DNA of 64,000 bases from Parapristionchus giblindavisi (taxonomy: Eukaryota; Nematoda; Chromadorea; Rhabditida; Diplogasteridae): NCBI GenBank assembly GCA_943737045.1, contig CALSFV010000113.1:124001-188000 (forward strand), given 5' to 3'. Both the position numbers and the translations under genes were made by a program. This document shows, one piece after another, positions 22,751-34,000 of this stretch. The notes under the pieces are model-generated. The model ran no database searches. It saw nothing but the letters and a program-made list of their open reading frames with translations, and was not told where the DNA came from. How positions within the stretch are numbered: the stretch's first letter is position 1; each line of letters begins with the position of its first letter.

Positions 22751-25438
22751 TAGATCATGTCTCGTATGTGGAATGAAATCTGAAGGAATCAATAATGGGG
22801 TTGATTCATGTAGGTTAGTTCGTCATAGTATTTCAACTGTAATTCAATGGATTTATTATACTCTCAAACATATTTAATTTCTCTATAAACGATCTTGATT
22901 GATTCCATATGTTCTTTATGATTATTATTATTAATAGAGCATGTTCGGCTTTTTATCGACGATGTATTTTGTTGAAGAAGATATATGTTTGTCGATTCAG
23001 AGGCGATTGTAGTCTGACAGTTTGTAAGTTTCACTTTGGCCTATAATAATTTCATTATGTTGTATTTCACGTTTTCAATTATTTATCTTATCAGCACATT
23101 AAATGCAGAAGGGGACATAACAGGGGGAATCTTCTTATCCACAAGATTTATCCTTTCGCTTCTGAGAGAATTCATCTCCATTCAAGAAAACGTCAGCATA
23201 TGAAACTTGATTAGAATAGTCAAATAACCCACGAAAACTTGACGTTGCTCGTCCAATCGGCCTGCTTGACAATACGGATATACCGCTCCTGACTTTCCAA
23301 AGTCTACTAGGAGGGGACTCAACTGTTGGTCCTCTTCTCTTGATGGAATAGGCGAGTGTAGTCGAGAGAGAATAGTCCAACCGACCGTTATAAAGTTATA
23401 AGTTTCACGTTATAAAGTATGAAAAGTATTGTTAGGCCAATTTTCGAATTAAGCACGTCGTCATCTCTGTAAACGCTGTCGTTTCAATCGATGCAAACAG
23501 ATTGGAATGCTCAGTATTTGTACGTTTCAGTAGCTTTTCTCAAGTAAAACTTGAAATATTGTTGCAGGTGGTGCTAAAAGCAAAATACGTGAAACATATG
23601 ATGAATCGTACTCCAATTGTATAATATCAAAGGTAGTAAAGGTATGAAAAATAAATTAAACATTTTCTTTCCATAGACCATTGTTATGGCTCGTTAAAAA
23701 AATAGTGGAAAACCGAAATCGGCGACTTTCCACCCGTTAAAAAAGTACCCGGAAAGTCGAAAATGAAAACACGAAATTTGAATTCGCGCGCGCTCAAAGA
23801 GGTGCGGGAATTCAAATTCCGACAGCGAATTTTCGCGGATTCTATTTTTAGCAAGAAGGAAGTTGAATTTCTATTTTACTGCTAAAAATCGGTGACGGAA
23901 AGTCGGAATTTGAATTCCCGCACCTCTTTGCGCGCGCGCGAATTCAAATTTCGTGTTTCCATTTTCGACTTTCCGGGTACTTTTTTAACAGGTGGAAAGT
24001 CGCCGATTTCGGTTTTCCACTATTTTTTAACGAGCCATTAGAAAGATAAAATTCAAATCAATTGGATATTCTCATTGATTTCAGTCCAAACAAATCAAAA
24101 CGGAATTTCTTACCCCTATGTTACATAAAGTGGAGACAATTTACGAGTGAGGGCTATTTTGCGCGACAAAAAATATAAATTCAGCATTCAGTATGCTGAA
24201 TAAACAGCGAAAAAACGCTGAGCTCAAATTATTAGAAGACCAGCCTCTCGCAGCATTTTCTGATCCGACAAAAGAATTCGAACAAGTTCGTTCCTGTAAT
24301 ATTTATTTTCCATTACATTATCTTCATTCAAAATATTTTTTACTACAACGTTTATAAATACAGTTTTCAGATAAGCATTTGTAGTGCTCCATTACTTGAT
24401 AAAATAATGGAAGTCACCCTACCGATGGTAGCTCAATTCTGCAATGACGCCTTCACAGAATATACATTCCTGTCGGAAAATGACCAGGTAAAGAGTTTTC
24501 GTATTTTTGAAAATCAAATTATTATTTTAGTGGATTCTTTTTCGTTCGTTTCAATCAGAGTTGTTCTATTTCGAGATGGAATTGCGAACCGCCAAAGCAG
24601 GACTCTTTCCAATAAATATTCGGTATGATTAAAAAAAAATTTTAATTCAAATAAATTGCAGCCAAATATCATGTGCAACAGTTGTGGAACAAATCAATCC
24701 TGATTCTTTCTTCACTGAATGTTTAGATATATTCCAGAGAGATAAATCAGCTGTGATGAGGTTCAATTCAAAAGAACTCTTATCATATCATAAACAACTC
24801 CTTATTTCTACAGAAGATTTGCTGAAAACAATATCGCTGTAGTTTCAAAGATGTACATTGATACATTAAAAAGATTAGAATTAACGTCCTTTGAAAGATC
24901 AGCACTTGTCTCTCTCAGCATGTGGACTGCAGGTATCTTCATTCTTTTCGATAATTTCAAATTTTTGATTTTGCTTTATTTTTTAGATTTTAACCTGGAG
25001 GTGGCAGAGAATGTGTATGATCTGTGTTATCTAATGAGGTCAAAAATATTCAAGGAGCTACACGTTTATTACACGTAATATAAATCAACTTGTATTATTC
25101 TTTTAATTGTTTTTTTTTAAATTTAAGCATTTTAAGGGAAGTTCAGCGAAATTATGATTATGCCAATCGAATCGGTCAACTAATGGATGTACTGATAGAA
25201 GCTAAAGTAAGCTCAAAGTTTAGTGAAAACCAATTGCCGATATAAGACTTTCGACATGGACTATATCGTTGTCAACGGTTTATCGCTCTAAGAAATATAC
25301 CAACCAAACTAAAAGACAATTTTTTCTTATAGAACTTTTCAGTTTCGAACAGACATGATGAGGAAGGAAATCCAAGTATATGTACTATTCGATGCACTCA
25401 ATAATGATGGAGCATTCTATAGTCTTCTTAGAAATTAA
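22751..25438 (+). CDS. Nuclear hormone receptor (nematode supplementary NHR), 5' exon not found
   Basis: Thirteen exons agree in phase: 22751-22813, 22938-23023, 23454-23519, 23568-23632, 24085-24146, 24192-24285, 24371-24487, 24561-24622, 24662-24760, 24814-24932, 24987-25074, 25128-25206, 25343-25438. The DNA-binding domain is complete: CLVCGMKSEGINNGVDSC, RACSAFYRRC, VCRFRGDCSLT, then RRHLCKRCRFNRCKQIGM. All eight zinc cysteines are present. The ACSAFYRR sequence is the P-box region of the nematode-expanded supplementary receptors. A hinge and a helical ligand-binding domain follow, with DPTKEFEQ, a RTAKAGLF stretch, LSMWTA and a final IEAKFRTDMMRKEI helix ending in LLRN. It should act as a nuclear DNA-binding transcription factor; the ligand is unknown. 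Intron 2 (23024-23453) carries a LINE remnant and the intron before 24085 carries a palindromic MITE. One donor (24286, GTTCGT) is weak. Confidence 0.85.
23085..23360 (-). mobile_element. LINE-like 3' remnant in an NHR intron
   Basis: Shares an extended match with 39473-39745 (TTATCTTATCAGCAC, CAGAAG, GGGGGAAT, TTTCTGAGAGA, CCCACGAAAAC, GGCCTGCT-GACA). On the minus strand it keeps an 81-aa frame, and the 39473 copy ends in a TGTAT-repeat tail, as some LINEs do. No RT motif remains, so the class is tentative. Confidence 0.55.
23686..24038. mobile_element. Palindromic MITE in an NHR intron
   Basis: The ends ATGGCTCGTTAAAAAA and TTTTTTAACGAGCCAT are exact complements. Arms of about 150 bp (GTGGAAAACCGAAATCGGCG, AAAGTACCCGGAAAGTCG, GAATTCGCGCGCGC and complements) surround a short centre. 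The intron (23633-24084) would be about 100 bp without it. Confidence 0.9.
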
Positions 25439-25579
25439 TAACTTCATTGAATGATCTCTGTTTTGGTTGACATCATGTCTTATTCATTGCAATCAGTTAA
25501 TCATAAGACTTGAGATCGATATTAATGTGTATAGATATGATCAATTCTTTCATTTGAATCTCTAACCATTCATCTATTC

Positions 25580-25674
25580 CTCTGGGTACATTAAATTTCA
25601 AATTCGATACTCATCAATTACTGAAACATTCAGTAATTGATGAGTATCGAATTTGAAATTTAATGTACCCAGAG
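25580..25674. repeat. Perfect 45-bp inverted repeat with 5-nt loop
   Basis: The arm 25580-25624 (CTCTGGGTACATTAAA...ATTACTGA) is exactly complementary to 25630-25674, with the loop AACAT. It lies ~140 bp past the stop of the NHR gene. There is no coding capacity. It could be an RNA hairpin, a very young minimal foldback or an assembly artefact. Confidence 0.9.
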
Positions 25675-26577
25675 TTCATCAAACTTTCTAACATGAATGT
25701 AGGTTAATCCAATGTAAAGTATTTCATATGTCATGTAATTCCTTACACAGAAACTTTTCTTGCGTATCATTATGTTTTTATTTAAAAAAAAGATTCTTGT
25801 AAAGGAGACATTTGAAACATCACCCCTTTATTTCCTGTTTTTATTCGTGTTCTGATTTGAAAGAGTACATTACTGATTGTTGATCACATGTTGAGTGCAT
25901 GTTGCTCTTTACGTTCACTAAAACAAAGTAGATACAATGGTGACACTATGGAATATTCATCTTACTATGAATGAATTTCCTGTGATCATAATGAGACGAG
26001 GAACATATTGAACCGTATCAATGGACAAAGATCGAAAAGTTATCCTGTCTCACCCCATTACTCCTCTATTCCATTTGATTTGCTATAGAGATAACAATCA
26101 AGCGAAGAGGTTTCTGTTATCCCCAGACATTGAGAGATACAAAGAGATAATCGAATAAAAGAATGAATCACGATATGGGTACACTGACTACTTAACTATC
26201 GTATCAAGCTTATAGAGGATCATAAGTTCACTCTATACCAATACATTACTTGAACGAAGAATAATGTTTCGCTTAGAGGAATAAATGATCATCATTTTAA
26301 CCTGTTTGACTATACTGTATAATATTGAAAGAATTCCTCTGCAGGTCCTTAATGTCTCCAATCCTTATTCTCTTCATTTCACTTATGTCTATCTCTAAAT
26401 GTGCCCTCATGGAAGGAAGTCTTAATGGTACTTTTTTCTTTATAATGCAAAAAATTCAAATGAATAAAGTACGCCTATGCACGCTCTCGCATTTCAAAGA
26501 TCTTTTTATCTTTCCAACTACCGCAGTTTACGAGAGGTTAAATTTACGATCGTTCAGTTTTATTGTCAATGGGAGAT
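25675..26577. other. Intergenic, no gene seen
   Basis: AT-rich. ORFs are short and without family signature. Confidence 0.4.
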
Positions 26578-27397
26578 ATATAGGAGAGCATGTCTGAGAG
26601 GACTCAAATATGAGAGGACATAGCAAAAAATAAATATTTTTGTTTGATGTGGAATATAATAGTGCACTGCCAGGCGACTTCAGCCGTGCATATAAGAAAG
26701 TTTGATTTTGTGTCTGAAGGTTACTGTATAGCTATTATGTCCCACCCGTGCTCGCTATCGTGTGTTTTAATTTAATAAAAACATCGTTTTGTGGTCGCAG
26801 GCTGAGATGTGGTTTCTTTTTGTGGAATAAATCAAACTTATAACGGATACCGGGTATAGAGCCGTGAAAAATATACCGCCTACAGTATGACAAGTGCGCC
26901 AAAATAAGATCGTGAAGTGACTTTTTCACTGAGTTACTCTCATATTTTGCTATCGTGTCCAAATTTCCCCGCGTTTTTTTGTCTTCATATTTTAATGTAA
27001 GGTTAGTTATTAAATATAGAACGATTTAAGCAAATTTAATTTGTTTATTCTAGAGAACCGTCGTATAGTAATTAACGTTCAAAAGTTTACTTTCATATTA
27101 ACTCGATTCTTCGGAGTTCTGATTAAAAAGTGGTTGGAGTAAAATGTGCTTGTATTCACAAGGGGAATCGATTGGCACCAGTCCCAGGTCGATCGGATGC
27201 TTCGAAGCCGAAATAATTTTTTTCGACCTACCGAACATTTTTTCTTACAGTAACCTTCAGACACAAAATCAAACTTTCTTATATGCACGGCTGAAGTCGC
27301 CTGGCACTATTATATTCCACATCAAACAAAAATATTTATTTTTTGCTGTGTCCGCACCCCCGTCATTATGTAAATTCCCTCAGACATGCTCTCATAG
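26578..27397. mobile_element. Foldback element, ~0.82 kb
   Basis: Outer ends are ATAGGAGAGCATGTCTGAG and the complement of CTCAGACATGCTCTCAT. Inner arms match closely (GACATAGCAAAAAATAAATA, GGCGACTTCAGCCGTGCATA, AAACTTTC, and complements at 27230-27350). Small ORFs inside are mirror images. Confidence 0.85.
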
Positions 27398-27805
27398 ACT
27401 CTTTAAGGGACAGTAACCTTTGTCAATATATCCATTTAACTGGTGGGGGGTAATAATCGTGAGAAAATTTTAAAAAATCTACAAAAGAGTATACATGAGT
27501 ATCGGACAGAGAGGCCAAATAATTGACCGACTGCGCACATCCGGTGATGTGATTATGATGTGATTGACAGCTAAGGAAGGAATGAGAGAGAACATGTGAA
27601 CACAACTTTTGTGTGCGGGAGTGTTTTGAACAGATTTTGAACATCTTGAGGCACTTCCCTACATTAATTTATTGCCTCATAAGCAGTATTCCCTTTAAAT
27701 TTCACTGTGTTCTTGGCAAAATTCCAAATACAGGAGATATGTTGATCGTGTCGAGTCTGTACAACATGAGTTACCCTTTTCCAGTGAGCTTTTACCTGTT
27801 ATTTT

Positions 27806-28213
27806 TTGGATAACAATAAGGTTACTCTCCCTTTAAACAAACTTTCACCAACTCAAGAACAGTTTATGAACCATAATTCAGGTATCGTATTGAATGGGCG
27901 TGGAGGTCTTGGACGTTATCTTCGACATATGGCAGGCCGAGATCATATCAGTTATTATCCCAATAGTGATCCATATTGGATGTATAGACGGAATCAAAGT
28001 TATCGATCCATCTACTACAATTCCTATCTGCAACCTCAATTTCATCAATACAACTATGTTTATCAACAACCTATTTATGGATATCACACAAACTCATATT
28101 CGACGAATAACTATGGATATCAATTGTCATATCCAACCGTTTATGGATATCAGTCTATCCAATCATATCCCATTGCTTATCCAAACTACAAATATCCATT
28201 ATTCAGTGGATGA
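27806..28213 (+). CDS. Tyr-rich hypothetical protein (tentative; exon structure uncertain)
   Basis: An open frame of 135 codons. The first ~50 codons include GIVLNGRGGLGRYLRH. The rest is rich in Tyr, Asn, Gln and Ser with YGYQ/YGYH-type repeats (residues ~65-130), such as IYGYHTNSY and VYGYQSIQSY. This composition is typical of secreted structural or matrix proteins, but no family is recognised. A CAG/GT junction before codon 30 (27881) is a possible splice acceptor, so the true gene may join upstream exons around 27600-27800 and the ATG at 27806 may be wrong. No clear signal peptide is visible at this start. Confidence 0.45.
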   Translation: MDNNKVTLPLNKLSPTQEQFMNHNSGIVLNGRGGLGRYLRHMAGRDHISYYPNSDPYWMYRRNQSYRSIYYNSYLQPQFHQYNYVYQQPIYGYHTNSYSTNNYGYQLSYPTVYGYQSIQSYPIAYPNYKYPLFSG

Positions 28214-28657
28214 GTATGATTCGTACCACCACTGCAGTGATTGGAACATTTGGAGCCTGTATGCACATTCACTATTAGAACTCTAGTATTCTAAGACTAA
28301 GTATTGTTTGCACTTAAAGTGTCATTATCGAAAACGATGGAGATTTTGCGTTATTTCCTACTGAATTTTCTGGGATACTTCACTTGTTCGATATTCCTTT
28401 TAAAAGATGATGTTCCTTCAACGAAACGATAAAGATTGTTCATTTATCATATTTACCACATAATCAGACGATAATCGAATGTGGCTGATTTGTTCTCGAG
28501 ATAGATAAGAGAGGATATATATTTAGCGAAATGAAGAGATTTAAATGAGAACAGATCAAATTGTCCTCATTTGTTTGAAAGTGAAACGAGATCATTTATA
28601 ATCGAGAACACAGTAAACTTGTTTGAATGTCTTATGTGATGATATATCAAACATATA
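28214..28657. other. Intergenic, no gene seen
   Basis: Downstream flank of the Tyr-rich ORF; nothing recognised. Confidence 0.4.
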
Positions 28658-30510
28658 CAGTCGCGCCGGAAAGTCAGTGCCAACTTTTTGTTTTTGTTAT
28701 ATTTTGTGAACCAAGCGTGCTATTGGGCCGCTCCCGCGAGTTCTTATGGGAAATTTATCGGAGAATCCGACCCTGATATTGCGGACTCATGAAAATTTCT
28801 CATTGTTGAGTAATGATGACGCAATCGAAGTCCACTTTTTTGAAAAATCATAACTCCGAGGAAAAATTTTTTCCAGCCTACCGTTCTTCTATAAGTTTGA
28901 GATTTACGCGTCGGCTACTCCGAAAAATTTTTTTAGGTTGCTGCGATTTTTTTCAGCCGCGGCGGCCTTGATGCAAAATGGCGGCTGCAAACTCATATCT
29001 CAGCTCCCAGACAAGCTAGAGACTCGTTCTTGAGCTCAAAATGATCCTTATGATGTCCCAAATACACCCTGAAAAATTTGTCTTGATCGGACCATAATTG
29101 CCTTGAGTACGCCAAAAAGTCACTTTTTCAGATGACCTCACTTTGAGGGCTTACAATTATGGGAGTGATTTTTCTAGAAATGTGGTTCTAGGGCTAAAAT
29201 GTGTCAAAACCATCCCAGAAGTCATCCTCATACTTTGGTGAAAGCAGCTTGCTTCCCATCTTCACGGCAAGCGTTATGCGAGAATGTACTAGTTACGACG
29301 CGCACCACAAGGGGAGGGGAGGGAGGGGAGAGGCGTGCGCTCGCACTGTGAGTGCGTGCGGGAAAGACTGATGTGGCACCGAGGGGTTGCAAGATGGGTT
29401 CTCCCAAGCTTGTAGACGTATTCTATGATGGTTTTGGCACATTTTAGCACAAGAACCAAAATTTTAGAAAAATCATTCTCATAAGTGCATGCCCTCAAAG
29501 TGAGGTCATCTGAAAAAAGTGACTTTTCGGTGTACTGAAAGCAATTGTGTTCCGATCAAGACCAAATTTTCAGGGTGTATTTGGGACATCATACGGATCA
29601 TTTTGATCCCACGAACGAGTCTCTAGCTTGTCTGAGAGCTGAGATCTGAGCTTGCACTTTTTGGTGTCCTTTGAGGGAATGCACTTATGAGAATGATTTT
29701 TCTAAAATTTTGGTTCTTGTGCTAAAATGTGCCAAAACCATCATAGAATACGTCTACAAGCTTGGGAGAACCCATCTTGCAACCCCTCGGTGCCACATCA
29801 GTCTTTCCCGCACGCACTCACAGTGCGAGCGCACGCCTCTCCATTCCCTCCCCTCCCCTTGTGGTGCGCGTCGTAACTAGTACATTCTCGCATAACGCTT
29901 GCCGTGATGATGGGAAGCAAGCTGCTTTCACCAAAGTATGAGGATGACTTCTGGGATGGATTTGGCACATTTTAGCCCAAGAACCACATTTCTAGAAAAA
30001 TCACTCCCATAATTGTAAGCCCTCAAAGTGAGGTCATCTGAAAAAGTGACTTTTTGGCGTACTCAAGGCAATTATGGTCCGATCAAGACCACTTTTTCAG
30101 GGTGTATTTGGGACATCATAAGGATCATTTTGAGCCCACGAACGAGTCTCTAGCTTGTCTGGGAGCTGAGATATGAGTTTGCAGCCGCCATTTTGCATCA
30201 AGGCCGCCGCGGCTGAAAAAAATCGCAGCAACCTAAAAAATTTTTCGGAGTAGCCGACGCGTAGATCTCAAACTTATAGAAGAACGGTAGGCTGGAAAAA
30301 ATTTTTCCTCGGAGTTATGATTTTTCAAAAAAGTGGACTTCGATTGCGTCATCATTACGCAACAATGAGAAATTTTCATGAGTCCGCAATATCAGGGTCG
30401 GATTCTCCGATAAATTTCCCATAAGAACTCGCGGGAGCGGCCCAATAGCACGCTTGGATCACAAAATATAACAAAAACAAAAAGTTGGCACTGACTTTCC
30501 GGCGCGACTG
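28658..30510. mobile_element. Foldback element, 1.85 kb, TA-flanked Tc1/mariner-like ends
   Basis: It starts CAGTCGCGCCGGAAAGTCAG and ends with the exact complement. TA lies on both sides (28656-28657, 30511-30512). Each arm is about 0.9 kb and near-identical, with a centre near 29590. The ends resemble Tc1/mariner non-autonomous elements but there is no transposase. The mirrored ORFs at 29289-29498 (-) and 29671-29880 (+) are the same sequence on opposite arms and are not genes. Confidence 0.9.
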
Positions 30511-31068
30511 TATATATATTTTAATTGATAGACATGAACTGAGAAAACGCGAAGCATTGGGTATCTCTGGTAAGAAATAGCGGAACTACTCCAATTTAAA
30601 ATTACCTGCGGTAGATCTCACAAATCACGGTTAAGGTTGAACGAGTCTATTGGTGCATATTGCGTACATACAAAGCTTTGCGGTTAAAAACATCATATGA
30701 TGACATAATTTAATTATAATATAGACAATGATTACATTTCAACACATGTATATATATATATATATATATACGTTGCTTTAATATTCACGATTGCTATCAT
30801 CGTTCATTTCTTAATATACTCATCGCCAAGAGCAGTCGTCCTTATGAAATTAACTCATATCGCCCATTTCTTTGAGTGTATGTCAATTCGATTTTTGTGT
30901 TTCTAGTATCGACCAGCTAGAAATTCCATCATTATGGAGGTTTATATGTTCATCTCACAAAAGCAAATCACTAATAAAGAAACGGTTTGAACACTCCATG
31001 AGCTTATCCATCATTTGTATCATCATCAATTTAGACCAGACCCTTTAATCTAAGTTTTCCTTTTGCAG
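30511..31068. other. Upstream region of the 31069 membrane-protein gene
   Basis: Contains a TA microsatellite at about 30748-30770. The start codon of the next gene must lie in or near here: its first recognised exon enters with TG after the acceptor, so an upstream A could complete an ATG across the junction. Confidence 0.4.
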
Positions 31069-34000
31069 TGATCTTCATCACAATCATTCTCTGTAACTTC
31101 ATCGTTAAGTCCGCTTTTCGATGTGAACCTATGAATAATTGTACTGGACTCGTTGAGTCTTTGTCTACGCTCAAGATAAAGTAAGTATTATTCTATTATT
31201 GTCAATGATTGAACATCTATTCTATCATTTGTCACAATCATTTGCCTGCATTTTAGTGAATTTTTTCACGGTAATTTCTACCATTATTAGAACACCATGT
31301 TATGTTTTATCTCTTAGTAATTTGTCGAGGTCATTCATAAGCACCATCACTTTACTTTTTCATCATCGCACGTTTCATTGTATATTCATGAATTTATGAA
31401 TATTATGAATATTATTATTATTATCTATTTTAGCAACGAGACCCAATCTGTCAGCATTACTCAAAAATACCAGTCATGTGATCCCATTGCATTACAACAT
31501 GTACAATGGTCAAAAGGACTAAACAATGAACCCATTTCAGGTAAGAACTCTTTATACAGGGTGCGGCAGAATTATGGAAACACGATCTTAGATATCCCAT
31601 GATCACATATATTGAGAAACTCGGTTCAACATATAATATTTTATCAACAACTATCGTATCAACAACAACCTGTCTTAACTTCTCAATTCTGCCTCCTTTC
31701 GCTTTAATAAATTGCTTCAAACGGTATTGGTACGAACTCAGGTCTGGGATTTTTTGTTTGGTTTTTTTTGTTGTTTTTTTGTTTTATTGGGTTGTTGAGA
31801 ATTTTTTGTTCGGTATTTTTTTGTTTGGTTTTTCTGCAAAAACCAAAAAATATTTTTCACCGCAAGACAATTTTGGTGAGTGTAATATTACGGAATAGTG
31901 TTAAAGAAGGGGAGTTTTTTCTTGAGTGACTATACTTGTCAGGCAGGGCTATAAAACACTATCTGAGAGAATTCAACAACTGGAATATTTCTTGGTACCG
32001 ATGAAAAATGAATTTTTCTGCTTTTTGTGTGATAATTACAGGCTCCATGAGTGTAGTTCACTGGTACTTGGAAATTGCTTCCAATTGAAAATTCGCTTCA
32101 GGGGGTGACCACACAACGATTTGGCGCCTTTTCCTAAAAAGTTTATTTCGAATCCAATCGATTCGGGAGTGGATGCAATCGACTCCTTGGCTAATTCTAA
32201 GAAACTATTGTCGAGGAGAGTTTTTTGATCAACGGTCAATGAAGGCTGGAATCAGGAATTTTCGAAAAAAATTTACATTAAATTAATTCTCACTATTTTC
32301 CCATGGAGAAAGTAAATTATTTATTTGCTTAATAGCTTCTAAATATTATAACACGTCTTCAGTTTAAAAAAGTGTAATTTATAAAAAATTGGAAATTTAT
32401 GCACAAATCAATTTTGTTCGTTGAACTTAATTGTGGTGAGGATTGGCGACTTTTAATGAAAAAGTTTATTTCGAATCTATTCGATTCGGGAGTGGGCGCA
32501 TTCGAATCCTTGACTAATTCTAAGAAACTATTGCTGAGGAGAGTTTTTCGATCAACGGTCAACGAACGCTGGAATTGGCAATTTTCGAAAAAAAATGTTT
32601 ACATTAAATTAATTCTCACTATTTTCCCATGGCGAATGTACACTTTTTATTTGCTCAATCGCTGCTACATATCATAACACATCTTCAGTTAAAAAAGTGT
32701 AATTTATAAAAAAAAATAAATTTGTGTTCGAATCAATTTTGTCGTTGTTGTATGAATTATGGTGAGGAATTATGGTAAGGGCAAGAAGAGATTTCCTAAT
32801 CGATTTTTTGTCGCTTTTCTGCTAGTTTCGTGCGTATTGCAACGCAATGACACGAGTATTTGACTGTTCATCCGGTGGTTCGGAGTGTAGCTGTAGTTGG
32901 GCAGTGTTGTTCACTATTCTAATCATCATTGTGATGTAATTTTTATTCTATTTACTTATTCGTATATGCGCTAAGATGTGTTATGATATGTAGCAGCGAT
33001 TGAGCAAATAAAAAGTTTACATTCGCCATGGGAAAATAGTGTGAATTAATTTAATTTTTTTCGAAAATTGCCAATTCCAGCGTTCGTTGACCGTTGATCG
33101 AAAAACTCTCCTCAGCAATAGTTTCTTAGAATTAGTCAAGGATTCGAATGCGCCCACTGACGAATCGATTAGATTCGAAATAAACTTTTTATGAAAGTCG
33201 CCAATCCTCACCACAATTAAGTTCAACGAACAAAATTGATTCGTGCATAAATTTCCAATTTTTTATAAATTACACTTTTTAAACTGAAGATGTGTTATGA
33301 CATGTAGAAGCGATTGAGCAAATAAAAAATTTACTTTCTCCATGGGAAAATAGTGAGAATTAATTTAATGTGAATTTTTTTCCGAAAATTCCTGATTCCA
33401 GCCTTCGTTGACCGTTGATCAAAAAACTCTCCTCGATAATAGTTTCTTAGAATTAGCCAAGGAGTCGATTGCATCCACTCCCGAATCGATTGGATTCGAA
33501 ATAAACGTTTTAAGAAAAGGCGCCAAATCGTTGTGTGGTCACCTCTTGAAGCGAAATTTCAATTGGGCAATTTCCACGTACCAGTGAACTACACTCATTG
33601 AGCCTGTAATTATCATACATAAAACAGAAAAATCTATTTTTCGTCGATACCGCACCTATGTCGATTTTCTCAGATAGCGTGTTATATATGACATCTGCCT
33701 GATTGTGAATACAAAACCAATATTATCATGGATGCCCCGGAATACCGTAATCCGAGCTGAAAGTTCGTTGTTACGCCAAGGAAATGCCAGGGACAATGCG
33801 GCCTTTCGAATTTGAAAGCTGAATATAGAGAAAATTGCAAACGGGAATCAAACGGCATAGAATGCCACATAATTGGTCCCACGTTCTTCACGATAATAAC
33901 GCACCCTCAATTTCCTGATTTCCTACTTTAACTAATCAATAAAATGCTGCCGATAACAAATCGACAAAAGGAATTTATCTGCTATGTTTGTTTTAGTTGC

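Noticed and set aside
27878..28087. A CRISPR array or other prokaryotic feature anywhere in the window
   Set aside because: No regularly spaced direct repeats with unique spacers were seen, and the gene structure is eukaryotic throughout; short tandem motifs here are Tyr-codon repeats.
27894..28286. Alternative 130-codon frame over the Tyr-rich ORF
   Set aside because: It is a shifted reading of the same DNA, rich in Ile/Met, with no upstream exon; the Tyr-rich frame has clearer repeat structure.
29289..29880. Two 69-codon ORFs with almost the same protein sequence on opposite strands
   Set aside because: They are the two arms of the 28658-30510 palindrome, not a duplicated gene.
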